Source of the DNA: Streptomyces sp. F001
GTDB lineage: Bacteria; Actinomycetota; Actinomycetes; Streptomycetales; Streptomycetaceae
Length of the DNA: 64,000 bases
NCBI RefSeq assembly: GCF_004187715.1
Contig: NZ_QZWF01000014.1
Span: 1-64,000 of the forward strand
Direction of reading: 5' to 3'
This document shows, piece by piece, positions 37,058-45,419 of the stretch (within the stretch, counting starts at the first letter, position 1; each line of letters begins with the position of its first letter). The translations under genes and the position numbers were made by a program. The notes under the pieces were generated by a model. It was not told the DNA's origin. It did no database searches and saw only the letters and a program-made list of their open reading frames with translations.

Positions 37058-38016
37058 CAGGCCGCTTCCCTCAGTCGCGGGTTGACCAGCAGATAGAGGA
37101 TGTCGATGACGAGGTTGACGACCACGAAGCCGGTCGCCGTCGTCAGCACGACGCCCTGCACGACGGCCGGGTCGCCGTTCTTCACGGCGTCGATCATCAG
37201 CTTGCCCATGCCGGGCAGCGAGAAGATCGTCTCGATGACGACCGCGCCGCCGAGCAGATAGCCGACCCGCAGCCCGAGCACGGTCAGCGGATTGATCAGC
37301 GCGTTTCTGAGCACGTTCCGCCCGACCACGACCCGCGGCGGCAGTCCGCTGCCGATCGCGGTGCGTACGTAGTCCTTGTCCAGCTCCTCCACGACGGCCG
37401 TCCGCACGATCCGGGTCAGCTGCGCGGCGACGGGCAGCGACAGGGCGAGGGCGGGCAATGTCATGGTCTTCAGCCAGCCGGTGAAGGAGTCCGCCGGATT
37501 GATGTAGCCGCCGGTCGGGAACCAGCCCAGGTCGACCGCCAGGTACTGGATCATCAGCAGCGCCAGCCAGAAGCCGGGCGCGGCCACGCCGGTCAGGGAC
37601 ACGACCCGGATGATCTGGTCGGGCAGCCGGTCCCGGTAGATCGCCGCGGTCACCCCGCCGATCAGCGACAGCACCACCGCGATGCCCAGGCCGAGGAAGG
37701 TCAGCTGCATGGTCAGCGGCAGCGCGGTCATGACCTGGTCGATCACCTCGCCGCGGGTCAGCGCGCTGGTGCCCATGTCACCGTGCAGCAGGTCGCCGAC
37801 GAAGGCGACATAGCGCACGGGGAGCGGGTCGAGCAGGCCGTGCTCCTCGCGGAAGTCGTGCAGCTGCTCGGGCGTCGGGTTGGCGCCCTGGAAGAACGCG
37901 GACGCCGGGTCGACGTCCGAGAACCGCATCACCAGGAACACGAACAGCACGATGCCGAGCATCAGCGGCACGAGCAGGGCGATACGGCGGGCCAGAATCC
38001 TGACGATGGCGACCAC
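37057..38016 (-). CDS. ABC transporter permease (DppB-like)
   Basis: 319 aa DppB/OppB-type permease with about six membrane segments: first IALLVPLMLGIVLFVFLVMRF, an HGDMGTSAL periplasmic motif, VRTAIGSGLPPRVVVGRNVLRNALI (EAA loop), and terminal VLTTATGFVVVNLVIDILYLLVNPRL. Second gene of the operon, 18 bases after the solute-binding protein gene. Corresponds to SatB/SiaF. Confidence 0.93.
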   Translation of the reverse strand: MVAIVRILARRIALLVPLMLGIVLFVFLVMRFSDVDPASAFFQGANPTPEQLHDFREEHGLLDPLPVRYVAFVGDLLHGDMGTSALTRGEVIDQVMTALPLTMQLTFLGLGIAVVLSLIGGVTAAIYRDRLPDQIIRVVSLTGVAAPGFWLALLMIQYLAVDLGWFPTGGYINPADSFTGWLKTMTLPALALSLPVAAQLTRIVRTAVVEELDKDYVRTAIGSGLPPRVVVGRNVLRNALINPLTVLGLRVGYLLGGAVVIETIFSLPGMGKLMIDAVKNGDPAVVQGVVLTTATGFVVVNLVIDILYLLVNPRLREAA

Positions 38017-38034
38017 GGACCAACTCCCGGATAT

Positions 38035-39666
38035 TTAAGCCCACTTGGCCTGGAGGACGTTGATTCCGGGGTACGGCTGGGCCCTTATGCCCGCGAGTTG
38101 GCTCGGGTTCCAGGCCGTCATGAGTTCGTTGTGGACGACCGGGTAGAGCACGGCCTGTTCGGCGACGACGTCGATGTAGTCCTGGATCATCGCCTTCTTG
38201 CGGTCCGGGTCCGCCTCCCGGGTCGCCTGGTCCATGTCCCTGAACAGCTGCTTGGCGACCGGGTCGTCGGACCAGCGGGCGTAACCCATCCACAGGTTCT
38301 CGGGCCCGTAGTTGTAGTGCATGATCAGGTCGGCGTCGAGGCCGAACTGGTTGGGGTTCGAGGCGGCGGCGACGACCTGGTAGTCCTGCTTCTGGTCCAT
38401 CTTGGTGAAGACGGCCGTGGTCTCCTGCGGCGACAGCGTGGTCCGCACGCCGATCGCGTCCCAGGACGACTTGATGGTCGGCAGACAGTCGACGATCCAA
38501 CTGACGTTCACCGCAAGGATCTCGACCTTCAGCCCGCTGACCCCGGCCTGCTTCAGCAGGGCCCTGGCCTTGTCGGGGTCGTGGTCGTAGACGGTCTTCG
38601 CGCGCCGGTAGGCCGGGTTGCTCTCGTCGAGGAACGACGACGACGGCTTCCCGTGCCCCTTGAGGGCCACCTCCACCATCTTCTCGGTGTCGATGGCGTA
38701 GTGCAGCGCCTGCCGCACCCGTACGTCGTCGAACGGCTTGCGCCGCGTGTTGAACATCAGGAACAGGTTGTTCATCCCGGCCCCGCCGGCCACCGTCAGT
38801 CCGCCGTTCTCCAGTCGGCCGATGTTGGCGTACGGGATGTTGTCCGCGATCTGCGCGCCCGCGCTCGCGCCGGAGATCCTCGCGACGCGCGGGGCGGCGT
38901 CGACGATCGTCAGCCAGTTCATCTTCTTGAAGGCGGGCGGGCGCGGACCGTTGTAGCCGTCGAACGCCTCGAAGGTGGTGTTGGACTTCGGGTGGTGCGC
39001 GGTCTGCCGGTACGGCCCCGAACCCACCGCCAGCCCCTTGATCGCCTCGTCCCAGGCGCCGGGCCGGGAGAAGACGTGCTTCGGCATGATCTTCGCGAGG
39101 GTGAGCCGGGACACGCCCTCCGGGAAGGGGAACTTCAGGACCAGCTCCACGTTCTGCGCGTCGATCTTCCGCACGTCCTTCAGCCAGGGCTCGAAGAACC
39201 CCTTGGCCAGGGTCTGGGTGTCCGGGTCGAGGATCCGGTCGAAGACGAAGACCACGTCGTCGGCGGTGACCGGCTTGCCGTCGTGGAACTTCGCGCCCGC
39301 CCGCAGGGTGAACTTCCAGGACGTGCCGGTGAGGTCCGCGGGCGCCTGGATCGCCAGGGCCGGATACGGCTCACGCGAGATCGGGTCGGTGTCGAGCAAC
39401 CCCTCGTAGATGTGGTTGTTGCCGGCCATGCAGAACGCGGACGCGGTCTGCGTCGGATCCCAGCTGCCGTCGTTCCCGTAGCCGATGACCGCCGTGAGCG
39501 TCCGGTTCGCGCCCTCGCCCCCGTCGCCGGTGTCGTTGGTGGACTCCGGGCCGGCCGAACAGGCGGACAGCGACGCGGAGACCGCGGCGGCGGCGCCGAG
39601 GGCGCCGGTGTACTTCAGGAAAGAGCGGCGGTGCAGCGTCGGAACGTCGTTGGTCACGTCGCGCAC
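38035..39666 (-). CDS. ABC transporter solute-binding lipoprotein, family 5
   Basis: 543 aa extracellular binding protein of the peptide/nickel/opine family. Twin-arginine-like signal RRSFLKYTG followed by hydrophobic stretch and lipobox LSAC, so probably Tat-exported and lipid-anchored. Family-5 blocks: GLLDTDPISREPYPALA, FTLRAGAKFHDGKPVTADDVVF, RVRQALHYAID. GTG 39666 is 4 bases after GGAGG. First gene of the operon, behind promoter TTGACC-17-TATGGT and a set of 9-base direct repeats. Corresponds to SatA/SiaE. Confidence 0.92.
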   Translation of the reverse strand: MRDVTNDVPTLHRRSFLKYTGALGAAAAVSASLSACSAGPESTNDTGDGGEGANRTLTAVIGYGNDGSWDPTQTASAFCMAGNNHIYEGLLDTDPISREPYPALAIQAPADLTGTSWKFTLRAGAKFHDGKPVTADDVVFVFDRILDPDTQTLAKGFFEPWLKDVRKIDAQNVELVLKFPFPEGVSRLTLAKIMPKHVFSRPGAWDEAIKGLAVGSGPYRQTAHHPKSNTTFEAFDGYNGPRPPAFKKMNWLTIVDAAPRVARISGASAGAQIADNIPYANIGRLENGGLTVAGGAGMNNLFLMFNTRRKPFDDVRVRQALHYAIDTEKMVEVALKGHGKPSSSFLDESNPAYRRAKTVYDHDPDKARALLKQAGVSGLKVEILAVNVSWIVDCLPTIKSSWDAIGVRTTLSPQETTAVFTKMDQKQDYQVVAAASNPNQFGLDADLIMHYNYGPENLWMGYARWSDDPVAKQLFRDMDQATREADPDRKKAMIQDYIDVVAEQAVLYPVVHNELMTAWNPSQLAGIRAQPYPGINVLQAKWA

Positions 39667-39699
39667 GGGTCCTCCGGAGTGGTGGGGAGGCGGTGGGAT

Positions 39700-39735
39700 G
39701 ATTCAGGCGATTCAGATGATTCAGTCAATCAGGAG
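39700..39735. repeat. 9-bp tandem repeats in the leader of the transporter operon
   Basis: GATTCAGGC, GATTCAGAT and GATTCAGTC in tandem, then a degenerate AATCAGGAG. They lie between the predicted transcription start and the start codon of the solute-binding gene. The regular 9-base spacing suggests an operator for a cooperatively binding repressor. Confidence 0.65.
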
Positions 39736-39763
39736 ATACGACGTTCTACGTCCGGTCAGCGCG

Positions 39764-39792
39764 ACCATAGGAGCGGCCGTGGGGGCGGTCAA
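39764..39792 (-). promoter_or_regulatory. sigma-70 type promoter of the transporter operon
   Basis: On the minus strand TTGACC (39792-39787), 17-base spacer, TATGGT (39769-39764). Close to consensus, pointing at the solute-binding gene about 98 bases downstream. Confidence 0.65.
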
Positions 39793-39909
39793 GGGATCAC
39801 ACACGAATGGCGTATCTGCCAGAGGTCACGCCAATGGCGGTATGAAATGGCGGGAGTTGACGCAGGTGAGTGCACGGGCGGCCAGACTGATCCCCTGGGG
39901 ACCGACCCT

Positions 39910-40383
39910 GTGAACAGTGATCCCTTGGAGACTGATCCGGTGGAGACGCAGAAGCTGTGGGACGAGCAGACGCCGGGCGTGCTCCGGCTGCCGTCGGGGC
40001 GACTGGTGCGGGGACGCGGTCTGCGGCGTCCCCTCGCACCAGGGGCGCCCAGCCCGTCGTACGGCCTCTACCTGCTCGGCAAGCGGCCCCCCGCCGTCCC
40101 CTGGGACTTCCGCTGGGTCCGCTGGCCCGACTTCCGCCTCCCGGCGGACCGAGCCGACGCCCGTGCGGCCCTCACCGAGGCCTGGGGACGTGCCGCCCGC
40201 GAGCGGGTCGAGATCGCCTGCGGCGGCGGACGCGGACGCACCGGCACGGCCCTGGCCTGCCTGGCCGTCCTGGACGGCGTACCGGCCGAGGAGGCGGTGG
40301 CGTATGTCCGCGCGCACTACGACCGGCGGGCGGTGGAGACGTGGTGGCAGCGGCGGTATGTGCCGGGCTTCGCCACCGGGTGA
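39910..40383 (+). CDS. putative protein-tyrosine-phosphatase-like protein
   Basis: 157 aa small phosphatase-like protein. The P-loop CGGGRGRTGTALACLAVL fits CX5R(T/S) with the nucleophile Cys preceded by Ala rather than the usual His. Upstream PWDFRWVRWPDFRLPADRADA could carry the general acid Asp. C-terminal helix YVRAHYDRRAVETWW is typical of this group in Streptomyces. GTG 39910 follows GGGGA by 8 bases; GTG 39940 is an alternative. Diverges from the transporter operon. Confidence 0.75.
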   Translation: MNSDPLETDPVETQKLWDEQTPGVLRLPSGRLVRGRGLRRPLAPGAPSPSYGLYLLGKRPPAVPWDFRWVRWPDFRLPADRADARAALTEAWGRAARERVEIACGGGRGRTGTALACLAVLDGVPAEEAVAYVRAHYDRRAVETWWQRRYVPGFATG

Positions 40384-40553
40384 GGCGGACGTCAGGAACA
40401 GTTGGGCTGGTCACCTGCCGCACCGTTGGCGGCGGAGGCGGCGCCTGCGGTGGGGCAGCACGCAGGGTGGCGATGTCGGACGGCGTGGGCACGCACGCTG
40501 CCTCCAGCGCACAGGGCAAGCGGCGTCCCTTCGCCTCTGTTCCGCAGTGGTTC

Positions 40554-41522
40554 TCAGACGCGTCCGGGTCCGCCTCTTCGCACAGCGCCGAGCTGAGTGC
40601 GGTCGAGGCCGGCGTCGGTGAACTTCTGCGCCACCGCGCGCAGTACGCGGGCCATGGTCTGGGCGGGTGGGGTCGCGGCGCGGGTCGCGGCGCGGGCGAG
40701 CAGGATGCGACGGGTGGGAGCGGGCACGTCGGAGCCGAAGGGCAGCAGGCGGACGTCGCTGCGGCGGCTGGTGAGGGCGAGTCGGGGAGCGAGGGCGATG
40801 CCGAGACCGGCCGCGACCATGGCCTGTGCCTCCTGGTAGTCGTGCGAGGCATAGGCGATACGCGGCTCGAACCCGGCCCGGCGGCAGCTGCGGCGCAGAA
40901 CGTCGGCGACGGGATGGTTGTCGGCGCGGATGATCCACTCCTGATCGGCGAGGTCGCCGAGGCGCAGCGCCGGCCGGGTGCGCAGCGGGGAGTCGGCGGG
41001 CACGACCAGCACGGTCGGGTCGTCGAGGAGGTGCGTGACGGCGAGGGCGTCGTCGTCGACGCGGTTCCACTCGTAGTCCCACAGCAGCGCCTGCTCGACC
41101 TCGCCCGTGTGCAGCATCTCGCGCAGCTGATCGAGGACTCCGGCACGTACCACGATCCGCACGCCGGGGTGACGGTGGCTGAACCGGGTGAGGGCGAGCG
41201 GCAGCAGTGAGGCGCTGGCCGTGGGGAAGGAGCCGAGCCTGAGAGTGCCCTGGTCGAGGTCGGCGAAGGACTCCAGATCGGCCTCGGCTGCGCCCAGTTC
41301 GCGGCGGATGACCCGGCCCCGCTCGGCCAGGGCGGCGCCCGCGGGGGTGGTGCGGATGCCGCGCGGCAGCCGTTCGATCAAGGGCTGTCCGGCCTCCCGT
41401 TCCAGCAGGGACATCTGCTGGGAGGCGGCGGAGGTGGTCATTCCCATCGCCTCCGCGGCGGCGGTGAGCGAGCCGCGCTCGGCGGCCTCGGTGAGCAGCA
41501 GCAGACGGCGCACGTTCAGCAT
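40554..41522 (-). CDS. LysR family transcriptional regulator
   Basis: 322 aa LysR regulator. N-terminal helix-turn-helix (LLLLTEAAERGSLTAAAEAMGMTTSAASQQMSLLEREAG), then a type 2 periplasmic-binding fold effector domain (TLRLGSFPTASASLLPLAL, AMVAAGLGIALAPRLAL). It diverges from the PrpF-MatC genes with a palindrome between them, the standard LysR arrangement. The 170 bases after its stop, up to the PTP gene, hold only GC-rich repeat-like sequence. Confidence 0.93.
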   Translation of the reverse strand: MLNVRRLLLLTEAAERGSLTAAAEAMGMTTSAASQQMSLLEREAGQPLIERLPRGIRTTPAGAALAERGRVIRRELGAAEADLESFADLDQGTLRLGSFPTASASLLPLALTRFSHRHPGVRIVVRAGVLDQLREMLHTGEVEQALLWDYEWNRVDDDALAVTHLLDDPTVLVVPADSPLRTRPALRLGDLADQEWIIRADNHPVADVLRRSCRRAGFEPRIAYASHDYQEAQAMVAAGLGIALAPRLALTSRRSDVRLLPFGSDVPAPTRRILLARAATRAATPPAQTMARVLRAVAQKFTDAGLDRTQLGAVRRGGPGRV

Positions 41523-41530
41523 GCGAAGAG

Positions 41531-41545
41531 TTTAGCTTAGCTAAA
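41531..41545. promoter_or_regulatory. palindromic operator between LysR and PrpF genes
   Basis: TTTAGC-TTA-GCTAAA, perfect 6-bp arms, AT-rich in a GC-rich genome, 9 bases upstream of the LysR start. A likely LysR binding site controlling its own gene and the divergent prpF-matC pair. Confidence 0.7.
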
Positions 41546-41692
41546 CCGTACTGAAGGAATCTGCCATTGTGCCCAAGTCACGCGTCTGCGAAGGTCGTCG
41601 CATTCGCCGAGCGGTTCACCGGATCGCAACACGCCCGTAACCGTCCGCCCGGCGCTCTCCCTCCCCATGAGACACAGGAAGAGCCCGAAGCC

Positions 41693-42814
41693 GTGCACAC
41701 TCCCGCGACCCTGGTACGTGGCGGCACCAGCAAGTGCTGGTTGTTCAGCCAGGTCCATGTCCCCACCGACCGCAGCGAGTTGGAGAAGCTGCTGGTCGCC
41801 GCCTATGGCTCCACCGACCCGGTGGAGCTGGACGGGGTGGGCGGAGCGACACCGACCACCTCCAAGGCCGCCGTCGTCGGCGTCTCACCCGAGCCCGCCG
41901 TGGATGTCGACTACCTCTTCGCGCAGGTCGGCATCGGCACCGGCACGGTGGAGTGGACCAGCAACTGCGGCAACTGCGCCACCGGCATCGCCCTGTACGC
42001 AGTAGCGAAGGGGCTGGTGCCCGTCACCGGTGACCGCACCCGCGTGGTGATGCGGAACAGCAACACCGGCGCGCTGCTGGAAGGCGTGGTGGACACCACG
42101 GGCGGCGTGGTGCACGACTTCGGCGACCAGACCGTGCCGGGCACCCGGGCCGGCGGCGTGGCGGTCGGCCTCACCTTCCTCCGCCCGGCCGGCGGCACGA
42201 CGGGCTCGCTGCTGCCCACCGGGCGGGCGGCCGACGAACTGCGGCTCGGCACCGCGGCGCCGCAGCGGGTGAGCATGGTGGACGCGGGCGCTCCCGTGGT
42301 TCTCGTGGACGCGCTCGGCGCCGGTCGCACCGGCGCCGAGACCCCGGACCAGATGCGCGCCGACGTGCCGTGGCTGCGCGCGGTCCGGCACGCGGCCGCA
42401 CCGCTGATGGGACTCCTCGAGCCGGGGCAGGAGCCCGGCGACGCGGTACCCAAGGTGGGCCTGATCGGCCCCCCGGTGCCGTACACCACCACCCTGGGCG
42501 AACCCGTCGCCGCCGAGGACTACGACGTCTCGGTACGCATGCTCACCATGAACGCCCCCCACCCGGCGATCGGTCTCACCTCCGCCGTCGCCGTCGCGGC
42601 CGCGGCCCTGCTGGAGGACTCCGTGGTCTCCCGGGCCGCCGCCGAAGAGCGCGGCGAATGGCTGCGCCTGGGCACCCCCGCCGGTGTCGTGGCGGTCCGC
42701 TGCTCGGACGTCCGCGACGGCGTCCCGGAGCGGGTCACCGTGCAGCGGGCCGCCCGGCTGCTCGCCGACGCACGCATCTACGTACCGGACCGGGGAGCAC
42801 GCAAGGCTTCCTGA
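41693..42814 (+). CDS. PrpF family isomerase
   Basis: 373 aa PrpF/AcnD-accessory family protein (diaminopimelate-epimerase fold): aconitate or methylaconitate isomerase, or oxalomesaconate tautomerase in relatives. TLVRGGTSKCWLF at the start, VEWTSNCGNCATGIA with the catalytic Cys, and TMNAPHPAIGLTSAVAVAAAAL later. GTG 41693 follows AGGAAGAG. No methylcitrate genes are nearby. With the MatC-type transporter and LysR it looks like a small uptake-and-use module for an unsaturated tri- or dicarboxylate. Confidence 0.88.
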   Translation: MHTPATLVRGGTSKCWLFSQVHVPTDRSELEKLLVAAYGSTDPVELDGVGGATPTTSKAAVVGVSPEPAVDVDYLFAQVGIGTGTVEWTSNCGNCATGIALYAVAKGLVPVTGDRTRVVMRNSNTGALLEGVVDTTGGVVHDFGDQTVPGTRAGGVAVGLTFLRPAGGTTGSLLPTGRAADELRLGTAAPQRVSMVDAGAPVVLVDALGAGRTGAETPDQMRADVPWLRAVRHAAAPLMGLLEPGQEPGDAVPKVGLIGPPVPYTTTLGEPVAAEDYDVSVRMLTMNAPHPAIGLTSAVAVAAAALLEDSVVSRAAAEERGEWLRLGTPAGVVAVRCSDVRDGVPERVTVQRAARLLADARIYVPDRGARKAS

Positions 42815-42921
42815 CCGGGATGCATCTCACCTCGGGCGGCCGGTCCCCAGCCGTCCACACCGGGGTAGCCTCGCGCCCTCGGGGCGCGCACTCCCGTCCC
42901 CTCATGCACCAAGGAACAAAG

Positions 42922-44175
42922 ATGTCTCCTGAAGTGATCTCCATAGGCGCGCTGCTGGTGATGTTCGTGATCGGCACCGTACTGCCGATCAACCTGGGCA
43001 TTCTTGCCTTCGTCGCGACCTTCGCGGTCGGCACTGCCTCGCTCGGCCTCACCGAGGACGAGATCTTCGAAGGCTTTCCGGTGAAGCTGTTCGTGACGAT
43101 CGTGGGGGTCACGTATCTGTTCTCCGTCGCCCGCCGCAACGGCACCATCGACCTGCTCGTCGCGGTCGGCGTGCGGCTGGTGCGCGGGAAGGTCGCGCTC
43201 ATCCCCTGGGTGCTGTTCCTGGTTGCCGCCCTGCTGACGGCGTTCGGCACGTTCACCCCGGCCGCCGTCGCGATCCTCGTGCCGATCGGTATGAACTTCG
43301 CCCACCGCTACAAGCTGAACCCGCTGGTGGTCGGCATGATGGTGATCAGCGGCGGCCACGCGGGCGCGTTCTCCCCGCTCGCCGTCTCCGGTGCGCTGGT
43401 CCTCGGCCTGGTCGACAAGACTGAACTGCACGTGTCTCCCGTCGCGCTGTTCACCGCCAGCTTCGTGATCAACCTGGTGCTGTCACTGCTCACCTACGCG
43501 CTGCTGGCCAAGCGTCCTGTTCCACTGGCCGAAAGCGACGACGCGACCGGAGACGACGAGGATCTCGCCGTCTCCGGCAGGCCCGACTGGCGGCAGTGGC
43601 TGACTCTGGGCTGCCTGCTCGCCCTCGTCGTCGGGGCGCTCGGCTTCCAGCTGGAGATCGGCTTCCTGGCCCTGGTCGCGGGAGCCCTACTGGCCCTGGT
43701 GGACATGAAGCGACAGGAGAAGGCGGTCGACGGCATCAGCTGGTCCACGCTGCTGCTGGTCGCCGGCATGATGACGTACATCGCGATGCTCGAGAAGGCC
43801 GGCATCATCGAGGAGATCTCCGAGCACGCCGCGGGCCTGGGCGCCCCGATCGTCGTAGCCCTGCTGCTGTGCTTCACCGTGGCCATCACCTCGGCGTTCG
43901 CCTCGTCCACCGCGATCCTCACGGCGATCATCCCCATCGCCGTGCCACTGCTGCTCTCCAGCCACCTCAACGCAGCCGGGCTGATCGCCGCCCTGGCGGT
44001 GTCCACCACGATCGTCGACACCTCCCCCTTCTCCACGAATGGTGCCCTGGTCCTGGCCAACGCCCGTGGCGTCGACGCCCGCCGCTTCTACCGCCAGGTC
44101 ATCAGCTACACCGGCGGCATCGTCGCCCTCGGTCCCGTCGTCGCCTGGGGTGCCCTGGTCCTGCCCTGGTCATAG
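42922..44175 (+). CDS. SLC13/MatC family dicarboxylate permease
   Basis: 417 aa integral membrane protein with about 11-12 segments and the MatC N-terminal domain (IGALLVMFVIGTVLPINLGILAFVATFAVG). TAFGTFTPAAVAILVPIGMNFA and STTIVDTSPFSTNGALVLANA are the two symmetrical substrate-site loops. Predicted importer of malonate- or dicarboxylate-like acids. ATG 42922 follows AAGGAA. 107 bases after the PrpF gene, same transcript likely. Confidence 0.9.
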   Translation: MSPEVISIGALLVMFVIGTVLPINLGILAFVATFAVGTASLGLTEDEIFEGFPVKLFVTIVGVTYLFSVARRNGTIDLLVAVGVRLVRGKVALIPWVLFLVAALLTAFGTFTPAAVAILVPIGMNFAHRYKLNPLVVGMMVISGGHAGAFSPLAVSGALVLGLVDKTELHVSPVALFTASFVINLVLSLLTYALLAKRPVPLAESDDATGDDEDLAVSGRPDWRQWLTLGCLLALVVGALGFQLEIGFLALVAGALLALVDMKRQEKAVDGISWSTLLLVAGMMTYIAMLEKAGIIEEISEHAAGLGAPIVVALLLCFTVAITSAFASSTAILTAIIPIAVPLLLSSHLNAAGLIAALAVSTTIVDTSPFSTNGALVLANARGVDARRFYRQVISYTGGIVALGPVVAWGALVLPWS

Positions 44176-44207
44176 AGCACAGGACGGCGACGAAACGTCG
44201 GCCGGCC

Positions 44208-44232
44208 GCTCGGCGCGATGATCGCGCCGAGC
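44208..44232. terminator. long hairpin after MatC gene
   Basis: GCTCGGCGCGAT-G-ATCGCGCCGAGC: a perfect 12-bp stem with a 1-base centre, 32 bases after the MatC stop, in the 220-base gap between converging genes. No T-run; a bidirectional terminator is the simplest reading. No gene is seen in the gap. Confidence 0.55.
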
Positions 44233-44395
44233 GGGTCTGTACGGTCAAAGAAGTGATCCACCCCAACTCCCTCTGAGACAACAAGAGGTCAGGGAACCCA
44301 ACGGTCTCCTCGCTCTCCCGGTGTCGCCTCAGTCGGCACATGAGACAGCCAGAGTTCCTTGTCCTAACGGGCAACTTCCCAGTTCTTGCCGGGGT

Positions 44396-45394
44396 TCACC
44401 TCCGGCCATCCCTCAGGTACGTCCCCAGGCGTTCGATCGCCGACGGGTTCCGCGGGCTCTCCACCAGGTCGACGTAGTCCAGCGTGAAGATCCGCTGGTG
44501 CTTGACGGCCGACACGTTCCGCAACGGGGCGTACGACAGCAGGAACCGCTTCTTCTGCTCGGCGCTGACGTCCCCGTAGTCGCAGATCACGATCACGTCG
44601 GGGTTGCGTTCGACGACCGTTTCCCAGCCGACCGTCGTCCACGAGTCCTCCAGGTCGTGCATGACGTTGACGCCGCCCGCCTTGCCGATGATCTGGTCGG
44701 GCGCAGCGTATCGGCCGGAGGTGAAGGGCTGGTCCTCGCCGCTGTCGTAGAGGAACACCTTGGGACGGTCGGCGCCCTTGGGGGCCTTCGCCTCGACGTC
44801 GGCCACCTGCTTCTGGAAGCCGGCGATCAGCTCGGCGGCCCGCTTCTCCACGCCGAACAGCTTGCCCAGGTTGGTGAGGTCCTCGTACAGCGCCTGCAGC
44901 GGCGGCATGATGCCGCGGGAGGTGTCCGTGCGACCGTTGCGGCAGGACTCGGTCAGGACGTAGGAGGAGACGCCGAGCTTGCGCAACGTGTCCGGGGTGA
45001 AGCCCGCGTCCTCACGGAACCCGTAGTTCCACCCGGCGAAGACCATGTCCGCGCGGGCGTCCAGGACGTCCTCCTTCGTCACCTGGTCCTTCGACAGCCA
45101 CGGCACCTTGTCGTAGCCGTCCTTCCACGGCACCCCGCCCAGGTCGCCCTTGTCGTCGGGCATCACGAACCCGGCCATCCGGTCCTCCAGGCCGAGCGCG
45201 AACATCAGCTCGGTGATCCCGACGTCGTTGGTGACCACGCGGCTCGGGACCTTGTCGTAGGTGACCTTCTGGCCGCAGTTGGTGAGGGTGACGGACGTCG
45301 TGGCCTTCGCGTCGGACGACGTGTCGACCTGCGCGCCGCAGCCGGCGGTGACGAGAGCGGCGAGGGAAAGAAAGGCAGCAACTGGCTTGCACAT
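44396..45394 (-). CDS. ABC transporter solute-binding lipoprotein, BtuF-like
   Basis: 332 aa periplasmic-binding lipoprotein of the B12/iron-siderophore class. Lipobox VTAGC after a short signal. SRVVTNDVGITELMFALGLEDRMAGF, VLDARADMVFAGWNYGF and NPDVIVICDYGD are the usual TroA/BtuF-fold blocks. Third gene of the operon after permease and ATPase. The upstream cobalamin riboswitch points to corrinoids as ligand, although this subfamily is often labelled F420-0 or iron transporter. Confidence 0.88.
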   Translation of the reverse strand: MCKPVAAFLSLAALVTAGCGAQVDTSSDAKATTSVTLTNCGQKVTYDKVPSRVVTNDVGITELMFALGLEDRMAGFVMPDDKGDLGGVPWKDGYDKVPWLSKDQVTKEDVLDARADMVFAGWNYGFREDAGFTPDTLRKLGVSSYVLTESCRNGRTDTSRGIMPPLQALYEDLTNLGKLFGVEKRAAELIAGFQKQVADVEAKAPKGADRPKVFLYDSGEDQPFTSGRYAAPDQIIGKAGGVNVMHDLEDSWTTVGWETVVERNPDVIVICDYGDVSAEQKKRFLLSYAPLRNVSAVKHQRIFTLDYVDLVESPRNPSAIERLGTYLRDGRR

Positions 45395-45419
45395 ACAAGG
45401 GTTTCCTTAGCGAGTCGGC

